Both the position numbers and the translations under genes were made by a program. Below, in pieces: positions 26,301 through 35,705 of a DNA stretch of 58,916 nucleotides. Where the stretch lies: NCBI RefSeq assembly GCF_030523955.1, contig NZ_JAUNHL010000009.1, positions 1 through 58,916 on the forward strand, given 5' to 3'. The notes under the pieces were generated by a model, which did no database searches, was not told where the DNA came from, and saw only the letters and a list, made by a program, of their open reading frames with translations. Origin of the DNA: Neisseria sp. GTDB taxonomy: Bacteria > Pseudomonadota > Gammaproteobacteria > Burkholderiales > Neisseriaceae. The number at the start of each line of letters is the position of its first letter. Within the stretch, counting starts at the first letter, position 1.

Positions 26301-27607
26301 AAGCCGGTCTGTTGTAACGCAACCGGATGCAGCGGCGGCAATTGCCAGTTTTGCCCCAACGGGCCCAAGGGATCGGGCGGAGCACCGATAGAAGCATCGA
26401 GGCAGTAATTGCTGCGGTTTTGCCAAGTATCGGCGCTGCCGCGCGACACGCCGACGGCCAAATCACCGTAGATACCGAGGCGTACGCCGGCTTCGGCGGC
26501 GGTTTGTTGCACCTTATCCAGTTGTTCGGCGCATAACCATTGCAGCCACATATAAAAGCGCACTTCCCGAGCGTGTTCGACAGCAAAACGGCGCACGGCA
26601 TCGTGTTCGGGGTCTTGGTAATCTTTTGGCCAACCAAGCCAACCGATTTGTTCGGAAGAGCCAAAATGCTGGTCAATCGCTTCAAACAGCGCAAAGCCGG
26701 CCAGTTGGCTGCCTTTTTCTGCTATGAAACGGGCAAACCGATCTCCTTCTGCGCCTGTCGCATCGTTTTGGTGTTCTTCAAAATATTCAAAAGCTTTTTG
26801 CAGCGCCTCTTTTTTCAGTGCCCACACTTCGGTGTAATCCACCGTTTCACTGGCCCTTACGGCAGCTAGGCGGCTTTGCACTTTTTTACCGTTAAACCAA
26901 CGGCGTGCTTTGGGTGAACCGGTGAAAGCACTTATTTGATGCAGATCGAGATAAATCGGATTGAGCCAGATGCGGGAAGAGGGGCTGTACGGACTCGCCA
27001 TCGCCGGCGAGCGGGTGAATAGTGCATGCAGGGGATTAATGCCGACAAAATCCAAGCCGTTTTGTCCGGCAAAACGCATGGTTTCAGACAGGCATGAAAA
27101 ATCGCCTATCCCCCAGCTGGTGTCGGAATAAAGGCTGTATAACTGGATCGTTAAGCCGTTGAGGCGGTTGTCGCCGGCGAGAAAAGGGGGGCGGTATACC
27201 GTAGGCGGCGCCACGATTAAGAGGCAGCGCCAGACAATGTCCGAATCGTGCAACGAGGCGGTAAGGGTGTAATAACCGTCGGGAAGGGAAGGCAGGCGCA
27301 GTGCGAAAGAAGAGGCCTGTCTGAAACCGGATTCGACATTGAGTGCCAAATTCAAACCATTGTCGCCGCTGAGCAGAAATTCTGCTTCGTGCGGCAGGTG
27401 ATCGGGAGCAAAAAATTCGACCGGCATCTGGTGCGGCAAGACTGCCACCGTATCAAAAGCATCATCAGCCGGCGTTACCGTTGAGAGCAGAGCCACCAAT
27501 TCGGTTAATACTTCGTCGGAAGTGGGGTGATAGCGGCCATTGATATCATGATAGCCCAGCCCGATTCCCAAATGATTTGCTTGCGTTGAGAGCGTATTAT
27601 CGGTCAT
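23303..27607 (-). CDS. malQ-glgB: Fused 4-alpha-glucanotransferase / glycogen branching enzyme (MalQ-GlgB)
   Basis: One uninterrupted frame of 1434 codons encodes two enzymes. Residues 1-692 are amylomaltase (GH77), with LRIDHVM (nucleophile Asp), [10 protein letters not shown] (acid Glu) and [13 protein letters not shown] (Asp). Residues 693-1434 are GlgB (742 residues, near E. coli's 728) with a CBM48 region and [18 protein letters not shown] and [12 protein letters not shown]. All catalytic residues seem intact. At the junction the nucleotide sequence has AGGAAAG about 10 bases before an in-frame ATG (25529-25531) followed by eight A. Independent GlgB translation is therefore possible. MalQ reshuffles short glucans and GlgB adds alpha-1,6 branches. 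It is first in the glycogen cluster. Confidence 0.92.
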   Translation of the reverse strand: MTDNTLSTQANHLGIGLGYHDINGRYHPTSDEVLTELVALLSTVTPADDAFDTVAVLPHQMPVEFFAPDHLPHEAEFLLSGDNGLNLALNVESGFRQASSFALRLPSLPDGYYTLTASLHDSDIVWRCLLIVAPPTVYRPPFLAGDNRLNGLTIQLYSLYSDTSWGIGDFSCLSETMRFAGQNGLDFVGINPLHALFTRSPAMASPYSPSSRIWLNPIYLDLHQISAFTGSPKARRWFNGKKVQSRLAAVRASETVDYTEVWALKKEALQKAFEYFEEHQNDATGAEGDRFARFIAEKGSQLAGFALFEAIDQHFGSSEQIGWLGWPKDYQDPEHDAVRRFAVEHAREVRFYMWLQWLCAEQLDKVQQTAAEAGVRLGIYGDLAVGVSRGSADTWQNRSNYCLDASIGAPPDPLGPLGQNWQLPPLHPVALQQTGFRAFIDLLRENMRLYGVLRIDHVMALCRLWWVVLGENAANGAYVHYPLEAMMAILALESHRHQCVVIGEDLGTVPDNMREALFRYQVFTYSVLYFNRHSNGYTLPEHYPEQSITVTSTHDVAPLAGFWRGQDLLDMAELGVFDGELSLTEAQAERERNKQDLFNALKQAGCLSENSEMPHEMTPELLHAVHTFGMQSKSRLYAFQIENLLNISHNFNIPGIASGYPNWARKLPVAVTAFDSQPQVCQELASIRKEIDMKKNTSATPAYPPLDRDEQQTVDSFFFANHGNPFSYLGRHRVNGLGEVIRTIQPDAEKVSVIDRNSGEVIIEMNKTDSRGFFAVILPPNTPDYALLVQHPGSEAYRIEDPYRFTSGLQPLDSWLLGEGSHLRPYETLGAHLAEMDGVKGVHFRLWAPNARRVSVIGEFNQWDGRRHMMRFHPSTGIWEIFIPEVPFNALYKFELLDANGNVRQKSDPYAFASELRPTTASVVRGLPEKMPEPAFRRQANAVDSPISIYEVHLGSWKRRVENNFWITYEDLAKELVDYVKEMGFTHIEFMPISEYPFDGSWGYQATGLYAPTSRFGSPQQLQYLIQTAHDAGISVILDWVVGHFPVDDHGLNHFDGTPLYEHADPREGYHQDWNTLIYNFGRTEVKNFLQGNALYWIERFGFDGLRVDAVASMIYRDYSRKEGEWIPNQYGGRENLEAIKFLRDTNTMLQQEVPAASEIAEESTSFANVTRAEGLNFQYKWNMGWMNDTLRYMQEDPVNRKYHHNLMTFGMVYQYSENFILPLSHDEVVHGKGSLLSKMPGDAWQKFANLRAYYGFMYGFPGKKLLFMGSEFAQGREWNYDQALDWFLLEEEHGGGWHKGVQDFVRDLNHVYREHAPLYQLDQWPDGFEWLVADDGNNSVFAFERRDREGNRMIVVSNFTSVVRENYRIGVNAAGTYREVMNSDKSQYKGSGVSSGSEVFTEEIFSHGRPQSLNLTLPPLATVFLYLDNQEQE
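25525..25550 (-). promoter_or_regulatory. Internal ribosome-binding site and GlgB start inside the fusion
   Basis: On the minus strand AGGAAAG precedes the ATG at 25529-25531 in the same frame as MalQ, and ATG is followed by an eight-A run (25521-25528). This looks like an ancestral glgB start retained inside the fusion. Confidence 0.6.
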
Positions 27608-27692
27608 CGTAGAATTCCATTGATTATATTGTCAGACCGGTTGATTTGAGTTTTAGTTTTAAAGAATCAGCCTTGGTAAGCAGTAATATAAT

Positions 27693-27905
27693 ATGAAAAA
27701 CCGTTTTGCTACTAGGCGTTATATTCTAAATTGGTTATCTCGAATGATGGTATTTTGTTATGATGCTGTTTTCAATGGGATTAATTTAATTGTTAATTTT
27801 TGTAATCAGTGCAATGAAAAACGGAATATAGAAAAAAACAAAGACTTGGAAAACGAAATCAGACAATTAAACAGGTTTTCAGACAGGCATTATTGTTTGA
27901 AGTAA
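27693..27905 (+). CDS. Doubtful small ORF (70 codons)
   Basis: The predicted peptide MKNRFATRRYILNWLSRMMVF... has a weakly hydrophobic middle and a Lys/Glu/Asn-rich C-terminal half. The frame ends inside a DUS that encodes FSDRH. There is no clear Shine-Dalgarno and no family I recognise. It is AT-rich like non-coding sequence. I list it because nothing else occupies this stretch, but I think it is more likely non-coding. Confidence 0.12.
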   Translation: MKNRFATRRYILNWLSRMMVFCYDAVFNGINLIVNFCNQCNEKRNIEKNKDLENEIRQLNRFSDRHYCLK

Positions 27906-27943
27906 AGGGGTACTCAATGCTGAATCAAACGCAGCGCTACTTT

Positions 27944-28101
27944 TATAGCGGATTAACTTAACTTTCGCTACGTCGTTGCTGCGCCTTAGCTCGGAGAGAA
28001 CGATTTTGTAAGCCGCTAAAGCGGCAACAGAATCGGTTCCGTACGACTTGTACTGTCTGCGGTTTGCTGCCTTGTATCGAAAGTTAATTAAATCCGCTAT
28101 A
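27944..28101. mobile_element. Correia-like repeat element, long form (158 bp)
   Basis: The ends TATAGCGGATTAACTTAA and the complement of TTAATTAAATCCGCTATA form terminal inverted repeats. The interior (GAGAACGATTTTGTAAGC..., CGGTTCCGTACGACTTGTAC, CTGTCTGCGG) matches the core of neisserial Correia elements, including the roughly 50-bp insert of the long form. Standard Correia ends read TATAGTGGATTAAC, so these ends are diverged. Confidence 0.8.
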
Positions 28102-28116
28102 GTTTATAAAAAGATA

Positions 28117-28157
28117 ATGCCTGTCTGAAAACTTCAGTTCGATTTTCAGACAGGCAT
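28117..28157. terminator. DUS-pair hairpin past ppiD
   Basis: Two exact DUS copies (28118-28129 and 28145-28156) face inward around a 15-base loop, between the Correia-like element and the ppiD terminator. Confidence 0.6.
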
Positions 28158-28172
28158 ACGGAATAAGCCAAA

Positions 28173-28199
28173 GCCCGATTATGCAGTCGATAATCGGGC
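28173..28199 (-). terminator. Intrinsic terminator of ppiD
   Basis: A perfect 10-bp stem (GCCCGATTAT with ATAATCGGGC) around a 7-base loop is followed on the minus strand by TTT, 8 bases past the ppiD stop. Confidence 0.75.
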
Positions 28200-28206
28200 A
28201 TCGGGT

Positions 28207-30054
28207 TTATTTATTCTCCAGCTTTTGGTTGCCTTGCTCGGCGGGAACACGTGTTTGCAGGTAAGACATCAAGCCGGCAAACACCGTATTGGTTTCAGCA
28301 TTTAGAAGCATTTGCTTGGCTTGCGGCAATTGCGCCTCGATATTTTCCGGCGGCAGAAGGGAATCCACTGCAATCAATACCGGTACCGGCAAGCCTTCAG
28401 CCAGGAAATAAACCGGTTTATTTTCGCTTGGGCGGGCTTTCAGCAAAGATTGATAGGCCTGTGGCGGCAAGTTCTGGCCGGCTTGTGCGGCAGTTAGTTT
28501 TTCCTGCGGCGACCATTTTAAATCAACTTTCTCACCGGTTTGCAGGTCAACCAAGGCTTGTTTGGCTTTTTCCTGTGCCATTTTTTCGGCTTGTGTGCGC
28601 AGATAATCGAAACGCACCTGTTCTTTAGCCTGTTCGAAAGATTGCTGGCTGGCGGCGCGTACATCGCTGGCGCGTACCACCGCTACCGTATTTTCACTAA
28701 CGGTAACCGGCTCCGAATTGCGCTTTTTCTTCAGTACATCGTCGCTGAACAAGGCTTTAACAAAATCGGCCGATAATTTTTGTTCCGCCACTTGCGCATC
28801 GGCTTCTTTGCGGGTCACCCATTCGTCGATAGAAACGATTTTCAAGCCAAGCTTGTCGGCCGCCTGCTTGAGGCTGTCGGGATGGTCGAATGCGGCGGCG
28901 GCCAATTCTTCGCGTGCTTTGGCAAAGCTTTCCTGCGCTTTTTTCATTTTCAAATCGGCTTCCAGCATCGGCCGGTCTTGTTCGAATGAGCCTTTATCCT
29001 GAATCTTGTTGAGCTTGATAATTTGGTAGCCGTATTCAGTGGTCAGTACATCGCTGATGTCTCCGGCTTTCTGCATAGCAAATACCTGATCTTCAAAGGC
29101 CTTAGGCAAGCCGCCGCCTTGTTGGATCCAACCTAAATTACCATTTTGGGAGGCTGTGGCCGGATCTTGAGAATATTTTTTCGCCAGTTCGCCGAATTTA
29201 GCCGGATTGGCTTTGACTTCGGCCAATATCTGTTCTGCTTGCGCTTTATTGGTAGATTGCTCGGCTTCCGTATTGCCTTTCGGAATCAGAATGTGTTGCA
29301 CTTCACGGCGTGGTTTATTGTTATTGGCAGACTGCTCGAATGCGGTTTTCAATTCTTGCTCGCTGACGGTTTGTTTGGCAGCCAAGTCGGCCAAGGACAG
29401 AACGACATATTGGAATTTCACCGCTTCCGGCAACATATAATCGGCTTTTTTCTCATTATAGAAATCTTGCAGGGATTTATCACTGGTATTGATTTGGCCG
29501 ACAAACTGCTGCGGATTGAAGCTTACCGAGCGCACCATGCGGGCTGATTGGGTTAGTTTGATGAGGTCGGTTGCCTGGCTGTCGGAAATGATATTGCCTT
29601 CGCCGCCGAGATTGATCAGGTTGTTCAGCAGCATGTCTTCTTCTGCGTTGGCCACAAATTGGTCTTCGCTTATATTGATTTGTTTTAAATAATCATTGAA
29701 TTTTTGTTGGCTGAATTTGCCGTTTTCTTGAAAAGCGGGCATGGAAACAATCTGCTGTTTCAATTTTTCTTTTGAAACGCCGATGCCCATCAATTTGGCG
29801 CCTTCCAATAAGTAAGCACGTTCTTGCAAGGCTTGCAGAATAGACTGTTCAGTTGCGTTCTGGCTGCCGGAAGCCTGTGCGTTTTGCAGCGCACGCTGAA
29901 CGTCTTGCACGGTAATCGGGCGCTCGCCGATTTTTACAATGTAGTCGGAAGAGGAGGTGGAAACGGAACTGGCGCCGAAACCGACAAAGGTTAGGGCAAT
30001 CAGACCCAGCAGGATTTTAGCCGGGCCGCTGAATTTCTCTACGGCTGCAAACAT
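28207..30054 (-). CDS. ppiD: Membrane-anchored periplasmic folding chaperone PpiD
   Basis: The 615-residue protein (E. coli PpiD 623) has one N-terminal membrane helix (about 12-32, ILLGLIALTFVGFGASS), a SurA-like chaperone region, a parvulin domain (about 250-355, from REVQHILIPKG to GYQIIKLNKI) and a C-terminal chaperone part. It assists folding of exported proteins at the periplasmic side of the inner membrane. The sequence lon-hupB-ppiD on one strand is the classic proteobacterial order. It has its own terminator downstream. Confidence 0.88.
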   Translation of the reverse strand: MFAAVEKFSGPAKILLGLIALTFVGFGASSVSTSSSDYIVKIGERPITVQDVQRALQNAQASGSQNATEQSILQALQERAYLLEGAKLMGIGVSKEKLKQQIVSMPAFQENGKFSQQKFNDYLKQINISEDQFVANAEEDMLLNNLINLGGEGNIISDSQATDLIKLTQSARMVRSVSFNPQQFVGQINTSDKSLQDFYNEKKADYMLPEAVKFQYVVLSLADLAAKQTVSEQELKTAFEQSANNNKPRREVQHILIPKGNTEAEQSTNKAQAEQILAEVKANPAKFGELAKKYSQDPATASQNGNLGWIQQGGGLPKAFEDQVFAMQKAGDISDVLTTEYGYQIIKLNKIQDKGSFEQDRPMLEADLKMKKAQESFAKAREELAAAAFDHPDSLKQAADKLGLKIVSIDEWVTRKEADAQVAEQKLSADFVKALFSDDVLKKKRNSEPVTVSENTVAVVRASDVRAASQQSFEQAKEQVRFDYLRTQAEKMAQEKAKQALVDLQTGEKVDLKWSPQEKLTAAQAGQNLPPQAYQSLLKARPSENKPVYFLAEGLPVPVLIAVDSLLPPENIEAQLPQAKQMLLNAETNTVFAGLMSYLQTRVPAEQGNQKLENK

Positions 30055-30170
30055 AGGGATAAGTCTTTATTAAGTAAATTAGTTAATCAAACAAACATGC
30101 CATTGTAACGTATTTTGCTGCCGGATGCCTGTCTGAAAAGTTATGGCGGACAATAAAGTCTGTAAAGAAG

Positions 30171-30198
30171 AAAAAGCAGACTTAAAAGTCTGCTTTTT
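30171..30198. terminator. Terminator after hupB (bidirectional)
   Basis: AAAAAGCAGACT and AGTCTGCTTTTT form a 12-bp stem around a 4-base loop with A and T flanks. It lies about 35 bases past the hupB stop. A single DUS lies at 30126-30137 beyond it. Confidence 0.85.
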
Positions 30199-30234
30199 AA
30201 CGATTCAGAAATTTTAGCGCTTCAGAAAACAGGA

Positions 30235-30504
30235 TTACAGCGCATCTTTCAAAGCTTTGCCGGCGCGGAATTTAGGCGTTTTAGCGGCGGCGATAGTCAA
30301 AGGTTCGCCGGTTTTCGGGTTGCGGCCTTGACGTGCGGCACGTTCGCCTACATAGAAGGTTCCGAATCCGACCAAGGTCACGGTATCACCTTTTTTCAAA
30401 GCACCTGTTACAGCGTTCATCATACCGTCCAAGGCTTTTGCTGCGGCTGCTTTGGAGATATCGGCTTCTTGAGCAATAGCTTCAATCAATTCAGACTTGT
30501 TCAC
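30235..30504 (-). CDS. hupB: Nucleoid protein HU-beta
   Basis: The 89-residue HU protein starts [12 protein letters not shown] and carries the DNA-binding arm segment [26 protein letters not shown]. The initiation codon is GTG (minus strand of 30502-30504); no in-frame ATG could give the universal MNKSELI start. It bends and compacts DNA as a dimer. A strong promoter lies upstream within the lon-hupB gap. Confidence 0.95.
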   Translation of the reverse strand: MNKSELIEAIAQEADISKAAAAKALDGMMNAVTGALKKGDTVTLVGFGTFYVGERAARQGRNPKTGEPLTIAAAKTPKFRAGKALKDAL

Positions 30505-30586
30505 GATTAAGTCCCTTTCTGTATTACTATGGATGGAAACCCCGAAAAATCGGGCTTTTTAAGGTGGAAATTGATACATCACCGAC

Positions 30587-30616
30587 TTTATAACAAGCCT
30601 AAAATCGCTGTGTCAA
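30587..30616 (-). promoter_or_regulatory. Sigma-70 promoter for hupB
   Basis: On the minus strand TTGACA (30611-30616) and TATAAA (30587-30592) are separated by 18 bases. A small hairpin (CCCGA/TCGGG, about 30541-30555) lies in the leader before the GTG start. Confidence 0.72.
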
Positions 30617-30696
30617 GCGGGAATGCAAGAATAATCGGGCTTTTCAACATTATCTTGCTTCCCGCCGCAGCTTTTACAACACTAAACTACACTTTC

Positions 30697-33174
30697 TCAG
30701 TGCTTGGTTGCTTTTACGCTTGACTTGCCATTGGGGTTCGACAGGGTAGTGCTTGCGGCAGTTCCCTCCGTTATTGCCGGGGTTTTGTCCGACCATGGTT
30801 CAGGTTGTCGTTCCAAACCTAAAGAAAGTACTTCGTCTATCCATTTAACCGGATGGATCTGCAAGCCTTCTTTCACATTTTGCGGGATTTCCTCCAAGTC
30901 TTTAACGTTATCGTGCGGAATCATCACATGTTGGATGCCGCCGCGCAGCGCTGCCAGCAGTTTTTCCTTCAATCCGCCGATAGGCAATACTTCGCCGCGC
31001 AGGGTGATTTCGCCGGTCATCGCCACATCGGCGCGCACGGGAATACCGGTAAAAGCGGAAACCATCGCCAGCGTCATGGCAATACCGGCGCTGGGACCGT
31101 CTTTGGGCGTGGCACCTTCCGGTACGTGTACGTGGATATCGTGTTTTTCATAGAAATCCGGCGCAATGCCCAAGCTTTCGGCGCGTGAGCGTACGACGCT
31201 CCAAGCAGCGGTAATCGATTCTTGCATGACGTCGCCCAATTTCCCGGTACGCACAATATTGCCTTTGCCTTTGAGGGCAACCGCTTCTACGGTGAGTAAT
31301 TCGCCGCCGACTTCCGTCCATGCCAAGCCGGTTACTTGGCCGATTCGGTTTTCTTTGCCCGCAACGCCGAAATCAAAGCGGCGTACGCCGAGATAGTCGT
31401 GTAATGCTTCCGAGTTGACTACGATGGTATCGTCTTTGACTTTCGATTTTGCTTTGCTTTTCTTCGCAGTCTTGGCCGAATCTTCCGCCAATTGCACGGC
31501 CATCACGGCTTTACGGCAGATTTTGGCGATTTCGCGGTCAAGAGAGCGTACACCGGCTTCGCGGGTGTAATAGCGTACGATATCGCGTACCGCACTTTCT
31601 TCGATAACCAATTCAGTCGGTTTCACGCCGTTGCGCTTCATTTGTTTCGGCACTAGATACTGCATGGCGATATTGACTTTTTCGTCTTCGGTATAGCCGG
31701 AAAGCCGGATGATTTCCATGCGGTCGAGTAATGCCGGCGGGATATCGAGGCTGTTGGAAGTGGCGATAAACATCACGTCGCTCAAATCAAAATCCACTTC
31801 GATGAAGTGATCGGCAAAAGTGCTGTTTTGTTCGGGATCGAGCACTTCCAGCAAGGCGCTGGCAGGATCGCCGCGGAAATCGTTGCCGAGCTTATCGATC
31901 TCATCGAGCAGGAATAAAGGATTTTTTACACCGGCTTTGATCATGCTTTGAATGATTTTCCCGGGCATTGATCCGATATAAGTACGGCGGTGTCCGCGGA
32001 TTTCGCTCTCGTCTTTTACGCCGCCCAAAGCCATGCGCACATATTTACGGCCGGTGGCCTTGGCGATGGATTCGCCCAGCGAGGTTTTACCTACCCCCGG
32101 AGGGCCTACCAAGCACAAAATAGGGCCTTTTAATTTATCGGTACGCTTTTGAACGGCCAAATATTCCAAAATACGCTCTTTGACTTTATCGAGACCGTAG
32201 TGGTCTTCATTGAGCACCAGGTCGGCTTTTGCAATATCTTTGATAACGCGGGATTTTTTCTTCCACGGCAATTCCAACAGGGTATCGATATAATTGCGTA
32301 CCACGGTGGATTCGGCAGACATGGGCGGCATCATTTTAAGCTTTTTCAATTCAGACAGGGCTTTGTTTTGAGCTTCTTCGCTCATGCCGGCCTGCATGAT
32401 TTGTGCCTCCAGTGCTTCCAACTCTCCGCGTTCGTCTTCTTCGCCCAATTCTTTTTGAATCGCTTTAACTTGTTCGTTCAGATAGTATTCGCGTTGCGAT
32501 TTTTCCATCTGGCGTTTTACGCGGCCACGGATGCGTTTTTCCACTTGCAGAATATCCAATTCGGCTTCCAATTGGCCGAGTAGGAATTCCATGCGTTCGG
32601 CTACATTGGCGATATCCAGAATGGTTTGACGGAACTCCAGCTTCAGTTGCAGGTGGGCTGCAATGGTATCTACCAAGCGGCTGTGATCGTCTATACCTTG
32701 AATGGTGGCCACTACTTCAGCGGGGATTTTTTTATTCAGGCGGGCGAATTGATCGAATTCGTTCAACAGGGCACGCTTGAGCGCTTCCATGTCGCTGCTT
32801 TCGGATATTTCGTCTGCCACCACTTCAACTTGGGCAGAAAAATATTCTTCATTTTCTTCCACATGAATGGCTTTTGCACGGTTAATACCTTCAACCAATA
32901 CTTTTACGGTACCGTCCGGCAGTTTTAATACTTGCAGCACATTGGCGATTGTACCCATTTCGTGTAAATCAGTGACGCCTGGTTCCTCGTCGTTAGGATT
33001 ACGCTGTGCCAGTAAAAATACCGGTTGGTCGTGCTCGATGGCTGCGTCCAAAGCAGCTATCGATTTGGCACGGCCGACAAACAGCGGTAACACCATATGC
33101 GGGTATACCACGACATCGCGCAAAGGCAGCAAGGCTAAGGTGCCATATTCCTCTTTTTTATTTTTAGTAGTCAT
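30697..33174 (-). CDS. lon: ATP-dependent protease La (Lon)
   Basis: The 825-residue cytoplasmic protease has the N-terminal LON substrate domain (about 13-205), an AAA+ domain with Walker A GPPGVGKT (about 360) and Walker [11 protein letters not shown], and the C-terminal protease domain with the catalytic Ser in [10 protein letters not shown] and Lys in [12 protein letters not shown]. It degrades misfolded and regulatory proteins. A lysine/serine-rich insert ([15 protein letters not shown], about 595-610) lies before the protease domain. Start ATG 33172-33174 has AAGAGAC upstream. Confidence 0.95.
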   Translation of the reverse strand: MTTKNKKEEYGTLALLPLRDVVVYPHMVLPLFVGRAKSIAALDAAIEHDQPVFLLAQRNPNDEEPGVTDLHEMGTIANVLQVLKLPDGTVKVLVEGINRAKAIHVEENEEYFSAQVEVVADEISESSDMEALKRALLNEFDQFARLNKKIPAEVVATIQGIDDHSRLVDTIAAHLQLKLEFRQTILDIANVAERMEFLLGQLEAELDILQVEKRIRGRVKRQMEKSQREYYLNEQVKAIQKELGEEDERGELEALEAQIMQAGMSEEAQNKALSELKKLKMMPPMSAESTVVRNYIDTLLELPWKKKSRVIKDIAKADLVLNEDHYGLDKVKERILEYLAVQKRTDKLKGPILCLVGPPGVGKTSLGESIAKATGRKYVRMALGGVKDESEIRGHRRTYIGSMPGKIIQSMIKAGVKNPLFLLDEIDKLGNDFRGDPASALLEVLDPEQNSTFADHFIEVDFDLSDVMFIATSNSLDIPPALLDRMEIIRLSGYTEDEKVNIAMQYLVPKQMKRNGVKPTELVIEESAVRDIVRYYTREAGVRSLDREIAKICRKAVMAVQLAEDSAKTAKKSKAKSKVKDDTIVVNSEALHDYLGVRRFDFGVAGKENRIGQVTGLAWTEVGGELLTVEAVALKGKGNIVRTGKLGDVMQESITAAWSVVRSRAESLGIAPDFYEKHDIHVHVPEGATPKDGPSAGIAMTLAMVSAFTGIPVRADVAMTGEITLRGEVLPIGGLKEKLLAALRGGIQHVMIPHDNVKDLEEIPQNVKEGLQIHPVKWIDEVLSLGLERQPEPWSDKTPAITEGTAASTTLSNPNGKSSVKATKH

Positions 33175-33395
33175 AATTCGGTCTCTTCATGCTTTATGAT
33201 TGGTGCATCGGTTCAGCGGGGCTGGGATGCATAGGGATAGCCGGTATGTTGGGCTGGAAAAACATTTTTCAAGACTTGAAAATCCGCCGGGTGCATACAT
33301 TTGCCCGAACATAGATTCGCGGTATGATTTACGCTAAAATGAATCGTTGGCAAGTGTTTTTCTCGCATAAATCCCATTATTTCGAAATGGTATTT

Positions 33396-33433
33396 TTCAG
33401 ACAGGCATTGTATGCTGAAAATGCCTGTCTGAA
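33396..33433. repeat. Outward-facing DUS pair
   Basis: DUS at 33396-33407 and 33422-33433 point away from each other around a 14-base spacer, between lon and ybeD. A TATAAT follows at 33440-33445 and may be the -10 box for ybeD-lipB. Confidence 0.7.
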
Positions 33434-33462
33434 AAAACGTATAATTTAAATGAAAGTAAGCA

Positions 33463-33735
33463 ATGTCCGATAATGAACAGAAAAGTTTGGTCGAATTTCC
33501 TTGTAGCTTCCCGATTAAAATTATGGGTGAAAAGCATCCGGAATTTAGCGACTCAATCTTAGAAGCCGTACGCGAACACGCGCCGGATGCAGACAAAACC
33601 AGCTTGGTCGAACGCCACAGCAGCAAAGGCAATTATACCGGGCTGACTTTAACGGTGAATGTAGAAAATCAAGAACAATTGGACAATATTTACCGTGCAC
33701 TAACTTCCCACCCCAAAGTGAAAGTCGTTCTATAA
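33463..33735 (+). CDS. ybeD: UPF0250 (YbeD) family protein
   Basis: This 90-residue protein has an ACT-like compact fold by family and the typical opening SLVEFPCSFPIKIMG and ending YRALTSHPKVKVVL. The molecular role is not established. Its gene is next to lipB in many proteobacteria, as here (3 bases before the lipB ATG), which suggests a link to lipoate metabolism. Confidence 0.88.
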   Translation: MSDNEQKSLVEFPCSFPIKIMGEKHPEFSDSILEAVREHAPDADKTSLVERHSSKGNYTGLTLTVNVENQEQLDNIYRALTSHPKVKVVL

Positions 33736-33738
33736 ATC

Positions 33739-34350
33739 ATGAAAACCGTTCAATGGGGGCTGGCAGAATACGGCAGCACTTTCGAAGCGATGAAAGCGTT
33801 TAACGAGGCGCGCAACGAAGATACCGAAGACGAACTGTGGATAGTCGAACACCCGCCCGTGTTCACCCAAGGCATGGCGGGGAAGAGCGAACATTTGCTG
33901 GTTCGCGACGATATTCCTGTGGTGCAGATTGATCGCGGCGGCCAAATCACCTACCACGGCCCCGGCCAGTTGGTGGTCTATACCATGATCGACTTCAAAC
34001 GCCGCAAAACCAGTGTCCGCCATATTGTAAGCGCTCTTGAAAACAGCATTATCGCCACGTTGGCCGAATACGGCATCGACGCTGCCGCCGATCCCAAGCG
34101 CCCCGGTGTGTATGTAAACGGGCGCAAAATCGCCTCTTTGGGGTTACGGATTAAAAACGGTTCGGTTTATCATGGATTAGCATTAAATATAGATATGGAT
34201 TTAACCCCGTTTACCCACATTAATCCCTGCGGCTACGCAGGCATGGAAATGACGCAGATGGCTGATTTTCTCAAGCCTTGCCCGCCGCTTGCCGAAGTAG
34301 CCGGAAAACTGGCCGCCCATTTGCAGAAAAAGCTGGAAACGCCTGCGTAA
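33739..34350 (+). CDS. lipB: Octanoyltransferase (lipoate biosynthesis)
   Basis: The 203-residue enzyme moves octanoyl groups from acyl carrier protein to lipoyl domains of dehydrogenases. [16 protein letters not shown] and the catalytic cysteine in [12 protein letters not shown] are both present. It starts 3 bases after ybeD and leads to lipA after 180 bases. The intergenic region has one DUS-like sequence (AGGCTGTCTGAA, 34353-34364). Confidence 0.93.
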   Translation: MKTVQWGLAEYGSTFEAMKAFNEARNEDTEDELWIVEHPPVFTQGMAGKSEHLLVRDDIPVVQIDRGGQITYHGPGQLVVYTMIDFKRRKTSVRHIVSALENSIIATLAEYGIDAAADPKRPGVYVNGRKIASLGLRIKNGSVYHGLALNIDMDLTPFTHINPCGYAGMEMTQMADFLKPCPPLAEVAGKLAAHLQKKLETPA

Positions 34351-34530
34351 AAGGCTGTCTGAAAGACATTTTTTGAATGTAAAACAGCAGTTTGGCAATT
34401 TTCAGTTAAGCCGCTTCAGCATAAAGAACACCGCACCGACTGGGCTTGTGTTTACCATACGGCCGCATGCCTGTGGCATGAGCCGTAACCGTCCAGCCAT
34501 CTAAAAACCGTTAACCCGAAATATACAATC

Positions 34531-35508
34531 ATGAACAACGAAACCGTCAAATTAGACAATGCACAAGGCGTCAAACACAAAGGCGCCGCCAAAACCGCGC
34601 GCATTCCCATCAAAGTTGTGCCCTTGGAAGAAAAGCTGAAAAAGCCCGAGTGGATACGCGCCAAGATACCGACCGGCAAGAAGTTTTTTGAAATCAAAAA
34701 CATTTTGCGCGATCAGAAAATGCATACCGTATGCGAAGAGGCTTCTTGCCCGAATATCGGCGAATGTTTCAGCAAGGGTACCGCTACTTTCATGATTATG
34801 GGCGATATTTGCACCCGCCGCTGCCCGTTTTGCGATGTCGGCCACGGCCGTCCCAATCCTTTGGATGCGGACGAGCCGAAAAATCTGGCCGAGAGTGTGG
34901 CGGCGATGAAGCTGCGTTATGTAGTGATTACTTCGGTAGACCGCGATGATTTGCGCGACGGCGGTGCCCAGCATTTTGCCGACTGTATCAACGCCATCCG
35001 CGAAAAAAGCCCGCAAACCAAAATCGAGATTCTGGTGCCCGACTTCCGCGGCCGCCTCGATATCGCGCTGGATATTTTGGCGAAAAATCCGCCGGATGTG
35101 ATGAACCATAATCTGGAAACTCATCCGCGTTTGTATAAACAAGCCCGGCCGGGTGCGGATTACAAACATTCGCTGGAATTGCTGCGCCGCTATAAAGAGT
35201 TGCAACCCGATGTGCCGACCAAATCCGGTATTATGGTTGGATTGGGCGAAACCGATGAGGAAATCCGCGAAATCATGCGCGATATGCGCGAGCACAATAT
35301 CGAGATGATTACTGTCGGCCAGTATTTGCAGCCGTCGGACGGCCATTTGCCGGTATTGCGTTATGTGACGCCCGATCAATTCAAAGCGTTTGAGCAGGAA
35401 GCTTATGAAATGGGTTTTGTAAACGCAGCCATCGGTGCGATGGTGCGCTCCAGTTACCACGCCGATGTGCAGGCCGAACAAGCTTTGCATGAAAGTGTTC
35501 ACGATTAA
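34531..35508 (+). CDS. lipA: Lipoyl synthase
   Basis: This radical-SAM enzyme of 325 residues inserts two sulfurs into protein-bound octanoyl chains. The auxiliary cluster cysteines are in [12 protein letters not shown] and the radical-SAM cluster cysteines in [10 protein letters not shown]. The C-terminal SSYHAD segment with the conserved serine is present. It follows lipB and is followed by a DUS hairpin terminator. Confidence 0.95.
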   Translation: MNNETVKLDNAQGVKHKGAAKTARIPIKVVPLEEKLKKPEWIRAKIPTGKKFFEIKNILRDQKMHTVCEEASCPNIGECFSKGTATFMIMGDICTRRCPFCDVGHGRPNPLDADEPKNLAESVAAMKLRYVVITSVDRDDLRDGGAQHFADCINAIREKSPQTKIEILVPDFRGRLDIALDILAKNPPDVMNHNLETHPRLYKQARPGADYKHSLELLRRYKELQPDVPTKSGIMVGLGETDEEIREIMRDMREHNIEMITVGQYLQPSDGHLPVLRYVTPDQFKAFEQEAYEMGFVNAAIGAMVRSSYHADVQAEQALHESVHD

Positions 35509-35534
35509 CAGAATAGACAAAGCCAATCACTTTC

Positions 35535-35566
35535 AATGCCTGTCTGAAACCTTTCAGACAGGCATT
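35535..35566. terminator. DUS-pair hairpin after lipA
   Basis: Inverted DUS copies form a 15-bp stem with a 2-base loop, 27 bases past the lipA stop. Confidence 0.78.
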
Positions 35567-35586
35567 GTTTTATGAAGACTATTTGC

Positions 35587-35692
35587 TATAGCAGATTAAC
35601 TTAACTTTCGCTACGGCGTTGCTGCGCCTTGCCGTACTACTTGTACTGTCTGCGGCTTGCTGCCTTGTATCGAAGTAATTAAATCCGCTATA
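35587..35692. mobile_element. Correia-like repeat element, short form (106 bp)
   Basis: The ends TATAGCAGATTAACTTAA and the complement of TAATTAAATCCGCTATA flank a core with CGTTGCTGCGCCTTGCCGTA and TACTGTCTGCGGCTTGC, as in neisserial Correia elements without the 50-bp insert. It lies between convergent lipA and corA. Confidence 0.8.
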
Positions 35693-35705
35693 TAAAACGA
35701 TGAGT

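Larger units (their letters stand above)
27608..28206. other. Gene-poor stretch with a Correia-like element
   Basis: This 599-base gap contains the AT-rich upstream region of malQ-glgB, a doubtful 70-codon frame (27693-27905), a DUS (27878-27889), a 158-bp Correia-like element (27944-28101), a DUS hairpin and the ppiD terminator. No secure gene is visible. Confidence 0.6.

Noticed and set aside
33213-33632. Minus-strand frame at the ybeD promoter
   Set aside because: It runs through a DUS pair and over ybeD in antisense, without a ribosome-binding site or a known domain.
34552-35526. Long minus-strand open frame (324 codons) across lipA
   Set aside because: It is the antisense shadow of lipA, which has all catalytic cysteines and a good context. 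The shadow has no recognisable domain.
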